NCBI GenBank assembly: GCA_003013855.2
Contig: ML058466.1
Span: 1,541,501-1,605,500 of the forward strand
Direction: 5' to 3'
DNA: 64,000 nt
DNA from: Liriodendron chinense
Taxonomy: Eukaryota > Streptophyta > Magnoliopsida > Magnoliales > Magnoliaceae
Position numbers and translations under genes: made by a program. The first letter of the stretch is position 1; every line of letters begins with the position of its first letter. Shown one piece after another: positions 42,101-55,143 of the stretch. Below the pieces are notes generated by a model that was given only the letters and a program-made list of their open reading frames with translations, did not search any database and was not told the DNA's origin.

Positions 42101-45100
42101 AGGACACTCGACACTAGCAAGCACATCCCTCCACTTCAGGGCATTTCTTCTAATATCCTCCCATGAACGAAAATCAGTTCTATCATCCAACAAATGAGAT
42201 TTCCAGTCAGTTCTAACATCCTCTTCCTAATAGGAGTTCCGGTCAATTTCAACATCCTCCTATAACTAATGTTTCTTTACAATCCCCTTTCCCATTCCAG
42301 TCTAACAATCTCCCTATAATGGGAGCAATCATTGGGTCCAATCTCCTCTAAGTAAGAGTCATAGGGGTATCAACGAGGTTAACCATTATGAGAAGGATAT
42401 AGGTCAGGCTTAACAAGGGGCAAAACCCCTTCCATCTAGTCCCTTTGAATTGAACAACTCTGATAGCAATTGCGAAAGATGGAGAGGAAGTTGTAAAAGT
42501 AACATGTGGTGGATTTCTTATCCACCAAGTTCATGGATCTCTGTCCCTTCTATTCACACACATTTTCAGCGCCCTAACATGGACCAATTAAAGGTTGCCA
42601 CATGTCGACAGTATAACTGGCAGAAGTACTACTCTTCTTAAATTAGCAGCAACACCTTCTTTGATGCGAAGGTACCTCAAGACTTTGAGATACTAAAATT
42701 CAAAAGATATGATGGTTGTTCGCCAACCCCAAGTGCAAGGTTGTGATGTAGTAATAATTCGGTAGAGATCGAGATCGTCCTCAGGGATTAACTAGGAATT
42801 CACAAACTTCCTTAAACAACCTTAATTGAAATCCAACTAAGATGAATTAAATCTAAAAATCTGTTTATAAGAGCAATGAAAACTGTAACTAAGGAAGATG
42901 ATTTCAATGATCTAAAAGTACTAAAGCGCTGAGGATCCACTTATAACCATCCTTAATATATAATCTAACTAGATTTCTCAATTACACAACTAGAATTGGA
43001 ATCCAATCCTATCTAGCCAGGACATGGAGTAGTTATTACATCAAAACATTCCAAAACATATGTTTTTCATTAACATGATTCCCTCAATTCAAGTTAGGCA
43101 TTGGGTACGCTCAATTGCATAGACCAATCCTATTTCCAATAGGTTAAGATCACAACTATGATAATCATTAAATCCTGTGACTAGATTCAACTAATATCAT
43201 AATATAAACTTGAATCAAATCACAATGATGTTCAAACGCATATCTCAGAATTCTTCAGAGATAGAACTTTGGTTTGAATAGTTCCCACATTAAGAACTAA
43301 GTTCTAGAGCATAGGGAATCCAATTCCTTGAATTGTACAAGTCTAAAGCTTGCAAAACTATTAAAGCTAAGCTTAAATCTTCTAAGCATCACATGAAACT
43401 GGAGCCATCAAGAGATCAAAGAAAAATAAACTTAGAACTTCATTCAAACATAAAACAAACCATTGTTAAACTTTAAATTCAAAATTGAAACCTAAACTTG
43501 AATTAAAGCATTAAAAATAGTTACAAGCTTCACCTCTTAGCTTTAGCTAAGAGGTCTGGCCAACCATGGAGATGATTAAACTACAATAAAATAGAAAAAC
43601 TAAACAAAACATGAAGAAAACCAGAGAAACCCAATTTAGGAGTTTTAGATCTCCCAATTCATAATTCTCCACATCCCACTACTGTAAAACTCTTCTAAGA
43701 TGCATTAGGAATGAAGTGGAGATGTCCTTTTATAGCAATCATGCACTCCAACCTTAGAAAGTTCAAGAACTGCGTAAGGATTTACACAGTCTGGGCAATG
43801 GCTAGTCGGTCGGACCTGGTTCAGTAACTGAATAAATAGGAATTTGAAATCCTGTGAGTGGCTTAGCCATCTGCCGACTGGCTAGACGGATGACCTGTCG
43901 CCGACCCTCAAAATCGGTCTAGAGAGTTTGCATTAAAATTTGATTTTTGGCCAACCCATCCTCTGTAGTGGCCGACCGGTCGAACAGTCTGTAAGTTGGG
44001 ATTTGTCATTCTTCTTCTTCTTGATCTTCATTGCATCTTTCCTCCACCTCTTGTCCTTTCTCCATTGATCTTCAAGGTATGTAAGAAGGGTCTTTTATCA
44101 TTAAAGTGGTGAAGTCCCTCTCTCATTCCTACAAACACAAAATCATGCATTAGATAGGTCTTTAAACATAGAAATCATGCATAATGTGTGATGAATTGGG
44201 GTTAGAACATGTATAATTTAGAGCTCAACAATGGTATAGGATATCTTGTAGACCACCTAAGAGCATGCTATGGAGAGCTCAATATCGTAGCAAATAATGA
44301 TGAAATGTTGATCCATCTATTTCAGAAGTCCCAGAAAAGTGATGCTGTTAGATTGGTATACGTCATTAAATCAAAACTTGGGAACAACTTTCCTTAGTAT
44401 TCATTGATGATTTCGCATATAATCTAAATGTAATGCCTAAAAGGTTAGATCTTGCTGCCTTAAGGTAAAGGAATGATGAGTCATTATCAGCTTACGTTGG
44501 ATAATGGTGGGTTATAACCGCTAGAATGAAGACACCCATTGACACTGAGAGGCAAATCTCCATGACCGTCCACTCAACAAACATAAGTATCTCTAGATAC
44601 CTCATCTCATATCCATATGCCAACTTTATCCAACTCATGTACGCTAAAGAACAAGTCAATGCCGAAATAAGGGTTGGGACGATCTCCCATTGGTGGCCTC
44701 AACAGGCTGCCCTGGTATATCGGTGAGTGCAAGAAAGGCCTACTGGATACGAGAACGGTAACAATAGTGTTCTCATTTCTCATCCAATGGAAGAAGACAA
44801 TCTTATCACCTCTACCCAAGGCATACAATTCACCCCTCAATAGGGACAACAACAATAGTAGCAGCAACAGCCAAGATAAAATCCATAGTACCCCAATCAA
44901 GGTTGGAAAATAGGAATGACACGAGAGCTTAGGTGGTTCACACTGATAGATTGAACTTACAGTGAAATGCTAACTACACTAGTCTAGGGACAACTTCTTA
45001 CCTCATTACTGCCAAAGCCCCCACCAAATCCTTTGCTACCAACCTATAATGAAAATGAGTATTGCTTATACCATTAGGCCAGGGGTCCTACAATGGATCA

Positions 45101-45250
45101 CTATTTTACCTTGAAACACACGGTCCAAAAGTAGATTGACCAAGGAAAATTTCAATCATAGCCTCTGATGCAATTGTGAACAACATACTCCAGAATCCCC
45201 TATTACAACATCAAGCGGGTCCTAATACATCGGGCACCCATACCATCAAT
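42101..45250 (+). pseudogene. gag: Ty3/gypsy gag-protease pseudogene, split by a solo LTR
   Basis: Before the inserted LTR: a Pro/Ser/Asn-rich degenerate part, then VPQDFEILKFKRYDG ending at 42716. After it (44231, with the ATGGT duplicated): IGYLVDHLRACYGELNIV, EMLIHLFQKSQKSDAVRL, WVI-, MPKRLDLAAL-like and VNAEIRVGTI stretches in successive frames. This is the block order of a capsid-type gag different from both Athila and the Tat type above. Near 45050-45160 comes ARGPTMDHYFTLKHTVQ, the end-of-gag Cys/His region with its cysteines lost. Many stops and shifts, so old. No pol beyond it. Confidence 0.72.
42717..44230 (-). mobile_element. solo LTR related to family D
   Basis: On the minus strand begins TGTTGAGCTC at 44230 and ends near TTGGGGTTGGCGAACA at 42717. 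It has a perfect duplication ATGGT at 42712-42716 and 44231-44235. It is 1514 bp and shares with the family-D LTRs the phrases CTAATGCATGATTTTGTG, the hairpin (43533-43554) and the AAGGTTGTGATGTAGTAATAA end. The dyad array at 43790-43990 is degenerate (GGTCGGACC, CCGACCGGTC). It interrupts gag exactly between RYDG and IGYL. Confidence 0.92.
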
Positions 45251-45324
45251 ATCATCAGGCAAGAATCTCCTCTCCATCTAGTCTAATTTATCCATGTCAT
45301 CGACTTTCATTCGAAGTTTTAGCC

Positions 45325-45640
45325 CCTCATCTTGTAAGGGACGCCCCTAACTAGTCCACTTTTTAAGCTCCTCATCTTGCAAGAGGTACCCCTAGCCAAT
45401 CCAATCTCAATGCCTATCATTTTACAAGGGGCACCACCAGCCAATCCAATCCTTGTGCCCCTAAATATGTAAGAGGTCGCTCTAGTCAGTCTAATTTTCA
45501 AAATCCCAAGCCGGCAAGGTGCATCCCCCGCCAGTTCAGTCTTTGAACTTTTAAATCTGCTAAGGGCATCTCCATCCAATCTAGTCCTCGCACCCTCGGT
45601 CTTGTAAGAGGACCACTTGCCTATCCTGCCCCTACTCCAA
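45325..45640. repeat. 45-bp tandem repeat, about seven copies
   Basis: Units run like CTCATCTTGCAAGAGGTACC followed by CCTAGCCAATCCAATC and a variable end; the period of 45-46 bp is a multiple of three. The minus strand is open throughout (45319-45729, 136 aa) and reads 15-residue repeats such as IGLAGGAPCKM and IGLARGTSCKM. The plus strand has stops. Open reading through a 45-bp repeat can arise by chance in one frame, so coding is uncertain. Confidence 0.8.
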
Positions 45641-45729
45641 CCTTCATCCTTTAAGAAGAAACCCCTTTCCTTGGACAGCATGTCGCATGCCCTAATAGAG
45701 TCAAAGCCCAACTTCAATTGTGTGGCCAC

Positions 45730-46286
45730 TATCGAGGGAGTAAGATCTACTCCTCAAAGGGACCTGTCCAGTTTTGCTCAGTCATTAGTCCTCCAAGCAA
45801 AGAGTCCAATCAGTTACTCTGATTCCTTTAACCTTATTCTCTGTGATCCTAAGCCCTGGGGCCAAAGCTATCTGAATCCACAACTCAATGGGCCACACCA
45901 CAAGGAACATTGCTGTACGGGATGCTAACCCAAGGTTTGTGTGCTTGGTCCACTTTGGTTTTTATATTTCATCAAACTGGTACATCAGTCTTAATTCACT
46001 AAGATGAAGGGAAATTAATTAAATTAGCCTTGTCCAAAACTCAAGCAGCTAGAGTGCGTGAACTTAGATGTTTTAGGTTTAATTTTACAACATTCCTAAT
46101 GGTGTGGCCCATATGAGTTTTGTATCTGTCTCATCTTTTTTGAATTTTTGGTGAATATAAGGGTTCTCACCTTATGGATGGAATATATATCACATATACA
46201 ACACGTTGTGTCCATAGAGCTAGGTGTTGTAGCTGATTACGGTCCAACACTATATGATGTCTCATCTAAATATATAGCTATTATAT
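45730..46286. other. non-coding stretch, no gene recognised
   Basis: Contains words such as TGGTGTGGCCCATATGAGTTTTG typical of the non-autonomous DNA transposons seen at 3.7-6.7 kb. A remnant of one is likely, without defined ends. Confidence 0.35.
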
Positions 46287-48964
46287 TGCTACAATCCGAA
46301 TATTACACACCCAAGTGCAGGTAGCGAGTAGTAAAATACTTGGTGAGATTGAGGTCGAACCACAAGGATTGGGGGGTTAAGAATACTTAGAGAAATTAAT
46401 TTAGAGAAGAGAGATGAAATCAAATTTTATCCATGAGAATGGAGCAAGATGTGTATGTCATGAAAATAAGAATAGGAAAGTTCTAAGCCATTAGGGATCC
46501 ACATTTGATTAATTCACAAGTCTTGATTCATTGGTTCAATTATAACTCAATTAGAATTGAATAAAGATATGTTCTAATCGGAAGATGAAATGGTTAAACC
46601 ACTTACATATTAAACAAAAGATGATGATATCAATCGACTGATTTGACTATGAAGTACTCGTTAATTGATCGCAAGGAATCCCAAGCATCCTCTATGCCTA
46701 GAGTCGATAATGGATTAAGGAACTATACAGATCAACAAATTTGCCAACAAGTCAATCGACAAGATTACAAATTCATACGATCAAATGCATACTTACAATA
46801 TTAAGGTTTTGATTGATCGATCCAACCATCAAGATCTCGTCGATCGATCACAGAGAATCCAAAGCATTCACTGTGCCCAGAGTCTATAATAGATCAAGGC
46901 ATTTACAGATCGATAAGTTTACCTATACTAGCTCAATGATCATAGAGAATTCTAAGCATCCATCATGCCCGGAGTCGACGATGGATCAAAGGACTGTATC
47001 GATCATGAAATAGCTAATTGAAGTGCAAAGAATCTCAAGCATCCATCGTGCCCAGAGTCTATGATGGATCCATCAATAGCTTCCTTTGAGGTAGATAACC
47101 ACATAAATCAAATAAAGAAGAACTCCAACATTCAAGAACCACCATTATTGAATCAAGAGAGACCAAACCTTGAAATTACACCAAAGGCTTCACCCGTGGC
47201 CTTAGCTAAAGGTTTAGCCAACCATTCTACAATGGAAGACTTAACTCAAGAAAGAAAAATATTCCAAACTACTCTAAAAGAAAGAAAGAAAGAAGAGAAG
47301 AGTAGGAGATGAAACTTGGGATGAGGAGAATGAGGAAGAGGGGCTCCTTTTTATAGCCTCTTGAGAGGCTTGGAGTAAGGTTCCACTCCTTACCTATGAG
47401 AAATTTTCTCTAGGTTTGGAGCGTGATGGAAGTGATGCACGGATAAGAGTTGAAGCTGCTGCTGCACGCTGGATGTAAAGGAGTTTGAAACTTCCTTGAT
47501 GATCACGTGCTGGAGGAAGAAGTCCAGCAGATGTCTGCACGCTGGAGATGATTTGAAGAGCTGCCAGTTGCTGCTCTTGCTCAAATGTGAGGAGGGTCTC
47601 CATGCTTAGCTTTTGGTGAAGAAGATGGACGGTTGGAGATGAAGGAGATAGGTTTGCTGGATGAACGGTGTGGAGAGCTGTGGCTGTTTGAAATGGAGGG
47701 CTGGAGACGAAAGCAGCTACTGTTGCTCGTGCAAGGAGTTGCTGGATAGGTGGACCAGATGATGGACGGTGGGGAGAGATCTCCACCAGTTGTAGTTACT
47801 CACACGTTTGGAGTGAAGAGACATCCACCAGTTGTTGGACTATTAGCATGCTGGAAGCGATGGACGACTGAAATTCTTCGGCTGCTAGTTGCAGGATGGA
47901 CAATCCAGCTACTTCTGCTGCATGGTGATGATTGAGGTGATGCCGGGGAGATCAGCTGATGAATGGCTGCTGAAGATTGGATGGCCAGGATGCTGATGGA
48001 GTTCTGAAGGGACGTTCTGGAGTAGTGGGTTGCTGATTTGAATGTTATGGACGGCTAGGATTAAGCTGGATGATGGCTGAAGCTGGGACTTGACTTCCAG
48101 CTGGTTGGATGGATGGTGGGGATCGGAAGTGGGGTCCACCATAGTTGAGTGCTAGCCGTTGGATGAAGATGAGGCTGGTAGTTGTGATGGTGGAATGGAT
48201 GGACGATCTTGATGATCTCCATGGCTGGTTGTGGGGCGTCCTTCAGCTGGTCACTGGACATTGCACCTGAATTGAACGTCCACCATACACTAGACATGGA
48301 TGATGGTGGACGACTGGAATTTCCTGAGATGTGATGTGGGGTCCACTTTGTTGATCTAATACAGTGGAAAGTGTGGCCCACATTACTTGACGTGTGAAGA
48401 AGGTTGAAGCCTTCTCCATGCTGGCACGTGTGAGAGCAGCCCTCCATCTTACTGATCTAATTAAAGGTGAGGTCCACATTGTGAGTGCTAGACATTGGAA
48501 CTTCTTTGCGCATATGAGGGCTGAGACCTGGTCACTTCACGTGTGATGGTGGAAATGTCTCCACTGGCTTGATGTACGGTTGGTCCCCCTGTGGACATCT
48601 AATCTTGACTGTGCAAACTCGTGTGATCGCCCGATCACAACCATCCAAACATGCATAGCCTAGGTCTCCAAAATGTGTGGTCTTGATGAGGCCTTCTGAG
48701 TCATCTTCACTTCATCTCAACCATACAATATGATCCATCCTTCAATTTTAAAGGCCCGATTTCCTTCGCGATCACCCAGTACACTTGATCTTGCTTCCTT
48801 TTGGGCCTTAAATTGTCCTGAGAGGCACGGATCATCTTCAGTCTCCATTAATCACCTGAACATGAAAAAAAAATCCATCTAATGATGGTTAATTAATCGA
48901 AAAAATAATGATAAAGTTTAATTTTTAATAACTAGGGTCAATTATACAAAATTAAACGTTGTCA
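46287..48964 (-). repeat. LTR of family-C (Athila-derived) element, copy C1, 3' LTR
   Basis: Plus-strand text starts TGCTACAATCCGAA (the LTR end reversed) and ends ACGTTGTCA; the minus-strand LTR therefore starts TGACAACGTTT. It is 2678 bp long. A polypurine tract lies just outside (48965-48975), which fixes it as the 3' LTR of a minus-strand element. It includes repeats of AGAATCCAAAGCATTC-CGTGCCCAGAGTC type (46673-47075) and many ATGGACGGT/TGGATGATGG words in the U3 part. The several overlapping Pro/Ser/His-rich frames are by-products of this text. Confidence 0.85.
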
Positions 48965-48980
48965 CACCCCCAACCAACAT
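48965..48980 (-). other. polypurine tract of the C1/C2 element
   Basis: On the minus strand GTTGGTTGGGGGTG, directly before the LTR start TGACAACG. The neighbouring TTTTGCTCGAGACTAGCAAAA equivalent also precedes the tract of the family-D element, showing kinship. Confidence 0.78.
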
Positions 48981-49547
48981 TTTGCTAGTCTCGAGCAAAA
49001 CATGTGAAAATAATCCAAAGATTTTTCAAAATGATGCAATCAATCTTATCCTGGATAGTTTTCACCAATGGAAACAACTTCAAGATTTTTCTCATTTCCT
49101 AATGAAACAAAGATAAAAACCAAAAAAAGATTTAATGTACTTATGTGACTTTTCAAGTTACCTAAATAGTAGAATTTTCAAGGCACATAGTTTTGAAAAT
49201 ATATAAACCTAGATTCTAACCATTTAGTAAACAACCTGATTGAGTTCAAAACATTAATTATTCAGTAGAAGCATTATAAACATTGAATTTCATGGTGCAA
49301 TGTGAAATCTAGTCTTAACATCACTAGGGTTCAGTCTTCTACTTCCATGTTAACGTTGACAATCGCAGAGAATGGTTAGATCAACCAAGTCACTGATTTT
49401 GATCCTTGCTATTATTTTTTCAAGATTTTTCCGTAATAATTTTCCAACTTTTGATTTTCCATTAATGGCTTTCACTCTATTTCCATTTCTTATGTTAATA
49501 GGTAGCCATTTTCGATGCCACTATTTTTTTGCTAGTTCATTTTTTCT

Positions 49548-49604
<57 letters not shown>

Positions 49605-51175
49605 CCAATTCTCTCTTTTTTCTTCTTTTCAATTCACTTTTCTGTGAACAAAGTAAACAAGGATCTCTAGGCTTGGTTCTTAACACTCTCAGTGATTATC
49701 ATGTCAACATCATAGTATCAACTTAAATCCTAGAAATACAAGCTAGATGTGAACTGTGAAAATTCATGACTCAACCAATGTTTAGTATTTTCTAACAAAA
49801 AATTAATGGAAAGAACTCAATTTTGGATTTTACTAAAGCAATTAAACTCTAAGCTTTAACGTTATCATTACTAAGTGCCTTTTCATTCTACTATTCAAAT
49901 TACTCCAAAATCACATAAATCTAGCATTGGAATCTGAGTCAGTGTCAGATGCGGTTTTTTCTATCTCATCCCCGGCGTCTTACAATTCCTTGGATTCATC
50001 TGACTCAGATGGGATCATGACTATGGTCCAGTCAATTAGAGGCAATTCCCATCCCTTGCTTGAATCTTCATCAAGTAGCTCAGTCAGGCTTAATTTGTTA
50101 ATTTGATCATTTATGATGAAATCTGAGCTACTCTGGGGGTAAGTACCCTTTGCACTGATGTATCGCAATGGTTTGTAGATGAATGGATTCTTCTTCTCAT
50201 ACCACCTTGCCTTCTCTTAGTGCCTTATGCTTTAGTTTGGCAACCATAGTGGTATCCATATTCTCTTGATCTTCTATGATTAGGGCCAAGTCTTGGTATT
50301 CAAGGTGATAGAAGAAAATTTGACGCTCGACAGGAAGGAAGACATAGTTAGACTTGATGGGACATGCATAAGGAATGCGATTTCGAGTCTTGAACTTTGG
50401 TTCTTCAATACCTGGCGGTGAAGGCTCCGAATCGGTAGAGGGAAGCTCTTTGAAATGAGGCCCCCACTGTTTGTATCGAGCAAGGGAGCTGAGTCTAGTA
50501 ATGCATTCACCACTTTCGAAATTATTTCATCCTCAAAATCAGGTTATAAGGAATTGAAAGAAGAGGCTATAAGGAACTCCTCCTCCACGAGGGTATCGAT
50601 TGCATCGGCATCATGGATCTCATCACTATCCCCTTGTTATGTGTATATGTCATCATCGGAATGATGTACGTCTATGATTGAGGAGGATTCATTTGTAGGC
50701 TTCTGACATGAGGGTTAGAAGAACTCGAATCGCCCACCACATATTGCTCAAGTGGGTTAGGTTGATGCTGGGATGGAAAGTTCCATTCCTCACTATTAAG
50801 GTGTGCTTCGTTCTTCCAAGTGAAGTTTTAAGCTCTCGACAGGTTTGCATGAATTCTTAAAAAGGAATCCTCAAGGGTCCTCCTTTGCGGAGGCACATCC
50901 GAAATGCTAGAAGAAGGTACTTGAGGATTGTTGCCAACGTTGACGGTAAGTTCATTCCTCTAACTGAAGTTGGGATGATTTTTCTAATTAGAGCCATGCA
51001 TGTTTGACATTGAGGCACTAAAGGGCCTTTAATAAGAATTCATGACATTGGCTCGATGATGTAACATTTGGAAAACAGGGATTGTAGGACAATCATTAGT
51101 TAAGTGTGCATCGCTCTTACAAATACCACAAAAATTTTCAATCTCCTTGGCCTCAAAATAGTAATCACGTAAGGT
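48981..51175 (-). pseudogene. internal region of the C1/C2 element, gag remnant and 3' part
   Basis: Minus-strand fragments: ENFCGICKSDAHLTNDCPTIPVFQ at about 51060-51135, the gag Cys/His module of Athila type; KNHPNFS and RRTLEDS further on; then broken frames including ISAKGTYPQSSSDFIINDQI and EDSSKGWELPLIDWTIV (49980-50170), acidic and without a recognised domain. The capsid core and protease are not found. A (CT)n tract lies at 49551-49601, and 48981-49550 has no coding signal. The module continues upstream across the inserted LTR-A copies to the LRDY repeats at 55144-55260. Confidence 0.65.
49551..49601. repeat. (CT)n microsatellite
   Basis: About 50 bp of CT. The leucine/serine-rich frames across it are by-products. 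Confidence 0.97.
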
Positions 51176-52198
51176 CTTAATGAAATTACTGTCGGTAGTC
51201 TAACACGACATCAACGCATACGCATGCGGAAGCTTAAGGAGCAACTAGAATTATGGCTAAGTCCTAGAAGGGGGGTGGTTAGGACCTTTTAAAATCTTTT
51301 CGCCTACTTAACAGTTTTAACAAATTAAACTAAGTAAGCGATTAACACTTCGGCTTCCAAGCCTAAGTGGGTCAAATAAAAAAACTAGCATATGATTTAA
51401 ACAATAAACAACCTAGTTTAAGCAAGCATAGATTAATAAATGATTAAACTAATGAAGAATCTAATCTATGCAACTCAAGTAGACTTAAATGAGGATTGAT
51501 CAATTAAGCTCAATTTTACTCAAGGAGTGAAAGTACACCTTGTGCGTGGATGTGCCTATTTGGTGCTTAGCATACATTCTAATTAAGCATTCATAATTAA
51601 GTAATTAAACACAATGCATAATAAGAAATGTGCTCAAATACAATCACAAACACAAGTATGTATAGTGGTTCAACTACTTGTCTACTCCACTCCCAGTTCA
51701 AGTACTTAACCCCTTTGAGCACACTGGCATTAATTCACTAAGGAGTTTAAATTCGGTTCCTCCTAAGCAAGGTGTTTTAAATCGGATCCACCCAACCAAG
51801 GAGTTTACAGGTTCCTCCCAACCTACACGTTCACACCAGTGTTAGTGGCTCCCTTTAGAGACTTGTTTAGGCCCGTCAAACGTGCCAAGGAATGACAAAC
51901 GTCCCTGAATTTGAGGCTCGACAAATGTGTCAAGGAACGACAAACGTCCCTACGTTTTAGCCTCAACTAATAAGACAAGGATCGGCAAACGACCCTTGAA
52001 TGTGAGTTTGACAAACAAACTCTACACTCAATTCCTTACAGGAAAAGAGTGGAACCGAACTCTTAAAATTGACAACTTAGTTATCGGACTGAGCCCTTTT
52101 AATGCGCCACTTCGGGCTGCTTGATCTCCACTCTCTCATGCTTCAATCAGCTACCCTTGTGCTCCCCTGATGTTGATGTTGTTGCGTCACCAATGCTC

Positions 52199-54147
52199 TA
52201 AAATTACGTCGGTAGTCTAATCGACACCTTCGTATGTGCGAAAGCTTAAAGAGCAACTAAAATTATGGCTAAGTCCTATAGAGGGGTGATTAGGACCTTT
52301 TGAAATTCTTTTCACCTACTTACACAATTTAACAAATTAAACTAAGCAGGAACACTTCGGCTTCCAAGCCTAAGTGGGTCCAATCACAAGACTAGCATAT
52401 TGTTTAAGCAATAAGCAACCTAGTCTAAGCATGCATAGATACTCAAATGATTAAACAAATCAAGCTCCTAATCTATGCAACCTATGTAGACTTATGAGAA
52501 TGGATCAATGAGCTCAAGTCTACACTACTAGTGAAAGTACATCTTGTGTGTGAATGAGTCTATCTAGTGTTTAGCAATATATTCCTATCAAGCATTCATA
52601 ATTATACATACAATGCTAAGATATCAATGTGCTCAACTCAATTACAAAAACAAGCAGGTATAGTGGTTCGACTTTGGGTCTACTCCACTCCTGGTTCAAG
52701 TACTTAACCCCATTGAGCACACCAGCATTCACTATCGGAGGTTTTAAATGAGGTTCACCTCTCAACCTTTACACGGAGGTTTTTCTGGTTCACCTCTCAA
52801 CCTTAAATGAAGTTTTGAACAAGGCTAACTCTCAACCCGACGTACGTTCACTCCCGTGTCGGAGGCTTCCCTTGGAGAATTTATTTAGACCCGATAAACG
52901 AGCCAAAGAGTGCCAAACAACCGGCAGTCTTTAGGCCGACAAATAGGCCAAGGAACGACCAACGTCCCTAGAGTTTTAAGCTCAACAAACAAGCCAAGGA
53001 TCGGCAGATGACCCTAGTTCGAGTTTGACAAACAAACTCTACACTCAACTCCCAAAGGGAATTGAGTGGATGGACTCTCAACAAAGATAACCTTACTTGT
53101 TGGATAAGCTCAATGTTCAATGCCGGTTGGGTTGCTTGATCTCGGCTTTCCCGTGCTTCAATCAGCTTCCCTTGCTCCTCCGATCCTATTACCGTTGTGT
53201 CGCCAATACCTCAGCTACACTTGATCAATCACCTTGCTTGTGATGCCTATGAGATACCCAAGGTGATAGGAGGGTAGGTTTAAGAACTCTACAACTAATA
53301 GGAATGTGTTGCCTAGAGTTGCTCACCTACAATGATCTCATCTTAGAGCTTTGGATATGGTTTTGACTATTAAGAAAGATGCAAGCTCTAGAGATCAAGA
53401 GGGGATGAAGGTCATCTTTTCACGAGCTTTGAATGCTCCATTCTTGTGTTAAAGTACAAGGAAGATGCCTTGAATAGTTTGGGAATAAGCCTTAAATGGT
53501 CTCCAATAATGGTGGCTTCACTCCTCTCAAAATCCCTCTTCCAATGCTCAACAAACACCCCAAGCCTCTTTATAAAAAGGTTCCAAACGGACATAAAACG
53601 AGCAAAAAATGGCTATTCCTGACCTGTCCCGATCGGTGAATACCGGTCAACCAATGGCCAGGCAAGACAGTGAACTTGCTGTCTTGATGGGGGGGTCTGT
53701 CCGACCGGTCGGCCCAAAGGCCTATGATCACAGCAGCTTGCTGTAAAGCCAGAACAACCTGTCTTGACCGGTAGGTCCAGTCCAGCAGACCGGTCATGAC
53801 CGGTTGGACAGGCCCTGTAAAGTGCAGATGGTATGGGTTTGGATCCTGCAACACTTACAACCTCGTAGGCCAATGTTGGGTGATCTTTTGGGATACCTAA
53901 GGCCGTTGTAAGATGACTAATGGGATGCCTAATTTGGTCAAGGTCATCAAGAGGTTATGGTTTTAGTTTTGGTTAAAGTTCAAGGCTCACCAAGGCATCA
54001 TTTTTACTTGTTTCTTCTTCCTTGATGTAGCAGGGTCTCTTGAGTCTTTGGTCTTCGTCTTCATTATGCTCAACCAACACTAGACTCACTGACCTAAGTA
54101 ATTGACAAACAAGGTGCACTAGTATGCCATAGAAAAGTGCACTAACA
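52199..54147 (-). mobile_element. solo LTR-A, copy A8, nested in A7
   Basis: Plus text TAAAATTACGTCGG at 52199 to GTGCACTAACA at 54147; perfect duplication TGCTC at 52194-52198 and 54148-54152; 1949 bp. The array at 53625-53815 uses GACCGGTC-type dyads, unlike its host A7. Confidence 0.94.
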
Positions 54148-54561
54148 TGCTCCAGCTCCAACAATCAGTCCCCTTGCATATGCTCTTCTTGAGATGGCTA
54201 AGGTGAATGGGAGGTAGGTTTGAGATCTCTACAACTTATGGGAATGGGTTGCCTAAAGAGTCTCACTTACAAAGATCTCATTATAGAGTACTATTGGATA
54301 GGAATATAACTATCAAGCTCAATCCAATCTCTAGAGATCAAAAGAGGGACAAGTGCATCTTCATCTTGAGCTTTGAATGCTCCATTCTTGTAATGAATCA
54401 CAAGGAAGATCACTTGTTTGAGTTAAGAATAGAGCTTCTAATGATCTTCAACAATGGTGGCTTCTATCTCCTTAAAATCCTCTCTCTTAGCTCAAAAACG
54501 AATCATCCTCCTTTTATAGATTTTTTTTCCAATGGTAAAAAAATGGACAAATTCGTGTATC

Positions 54562-54800
54562 TCCGATTGATCGGAAATAGGTCCGATTGATCAGAGACCT
54601 ATCCGATTGATCGAAAATCTGTCCAGTGAGTTTTTTAAACTCTCTAGAAATCATGTTCCGATTGATCAGAAGGACCCCATCTGATGGATCGGAAGATTTG
54701 TCCAGTGAGTTTTTCAAACTTGCTAGAACAAATTTCGATTGATCGGAACTTTTATCTGATTGATCATAGTCCCATCAGAACCACTGTCTAATTGATCGGA
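54562..54800. promoter_or_regulatory. TCCGATTGATCGGA dyad array in LTR-A copy A7
   Basis: Dyads begin at 54562, 54582, 54602, 54657, 54680, 54734, 54755 and 54787. In element orientation (right to left) the steps are 32, 21, 54, 23, 55, 20 and 20 bp, the scaffold of copies A6 and A2. Located just upstream of the minus-strand TATA box. Confidence 0.78.
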
Positions 54801-55143
54801 GATCAATCAGAAACTGCTGTTTGAGCTGAATTATTTACAACAGCTTCCACCTCTTTAATTAGTCTAACTTATTATGTTTTTCATGGAGTTCTAAGACTAA
54901 TGACGATGACTAAGAGTATTCCTAGTTGGTCCAAGTCATCTAAGAGGTTTCGAGTGTTTTGGTTTAAAGGGCTAGGGTCACTATGGCATCTCATTTACCT
55001 GTTCTTCTTCCTTGATGCTTTTTGTCCACTTGAATCTTCGGTCTTCAGCTTGCCAAGGCTCAACCGACATTACAACACATGGACTCACGTGATTGACAAA
55101 TACGGTGCACTAATATGCCACAAAAAAGTGCATTAACACTTAA

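Larger units (their letters stand above)
51181..55138 (-). mobile_element. solo LTR-A, copy A7, interrupted by copy A8
   Basis: Begins (plus text) TGAAATTACTGTCGG at 51181 and ends TGCATTAACA at 55138, with a perfect duplication CTTAA at 51176-51180 and 55139-55143. Without A8 and its duplication it is 2004 bp, the same length as copy A6. Array 54562-54800 uses TCCGATTGATCGGA, the reverse complement of the A6 dyad. TATA on the minus strand at about 54511-54520 (TCTATAAAAG). Inserted within the gag of the C1/C2 element. Confidence 0.94.

Noticed and set aside
47390..48479. Several overlapping His/Pro/Ser-rich frames on both strands
   Set aside because: By-products of the TGGATGATGG-type repeated text in the family-C LTR; no start context or domain.
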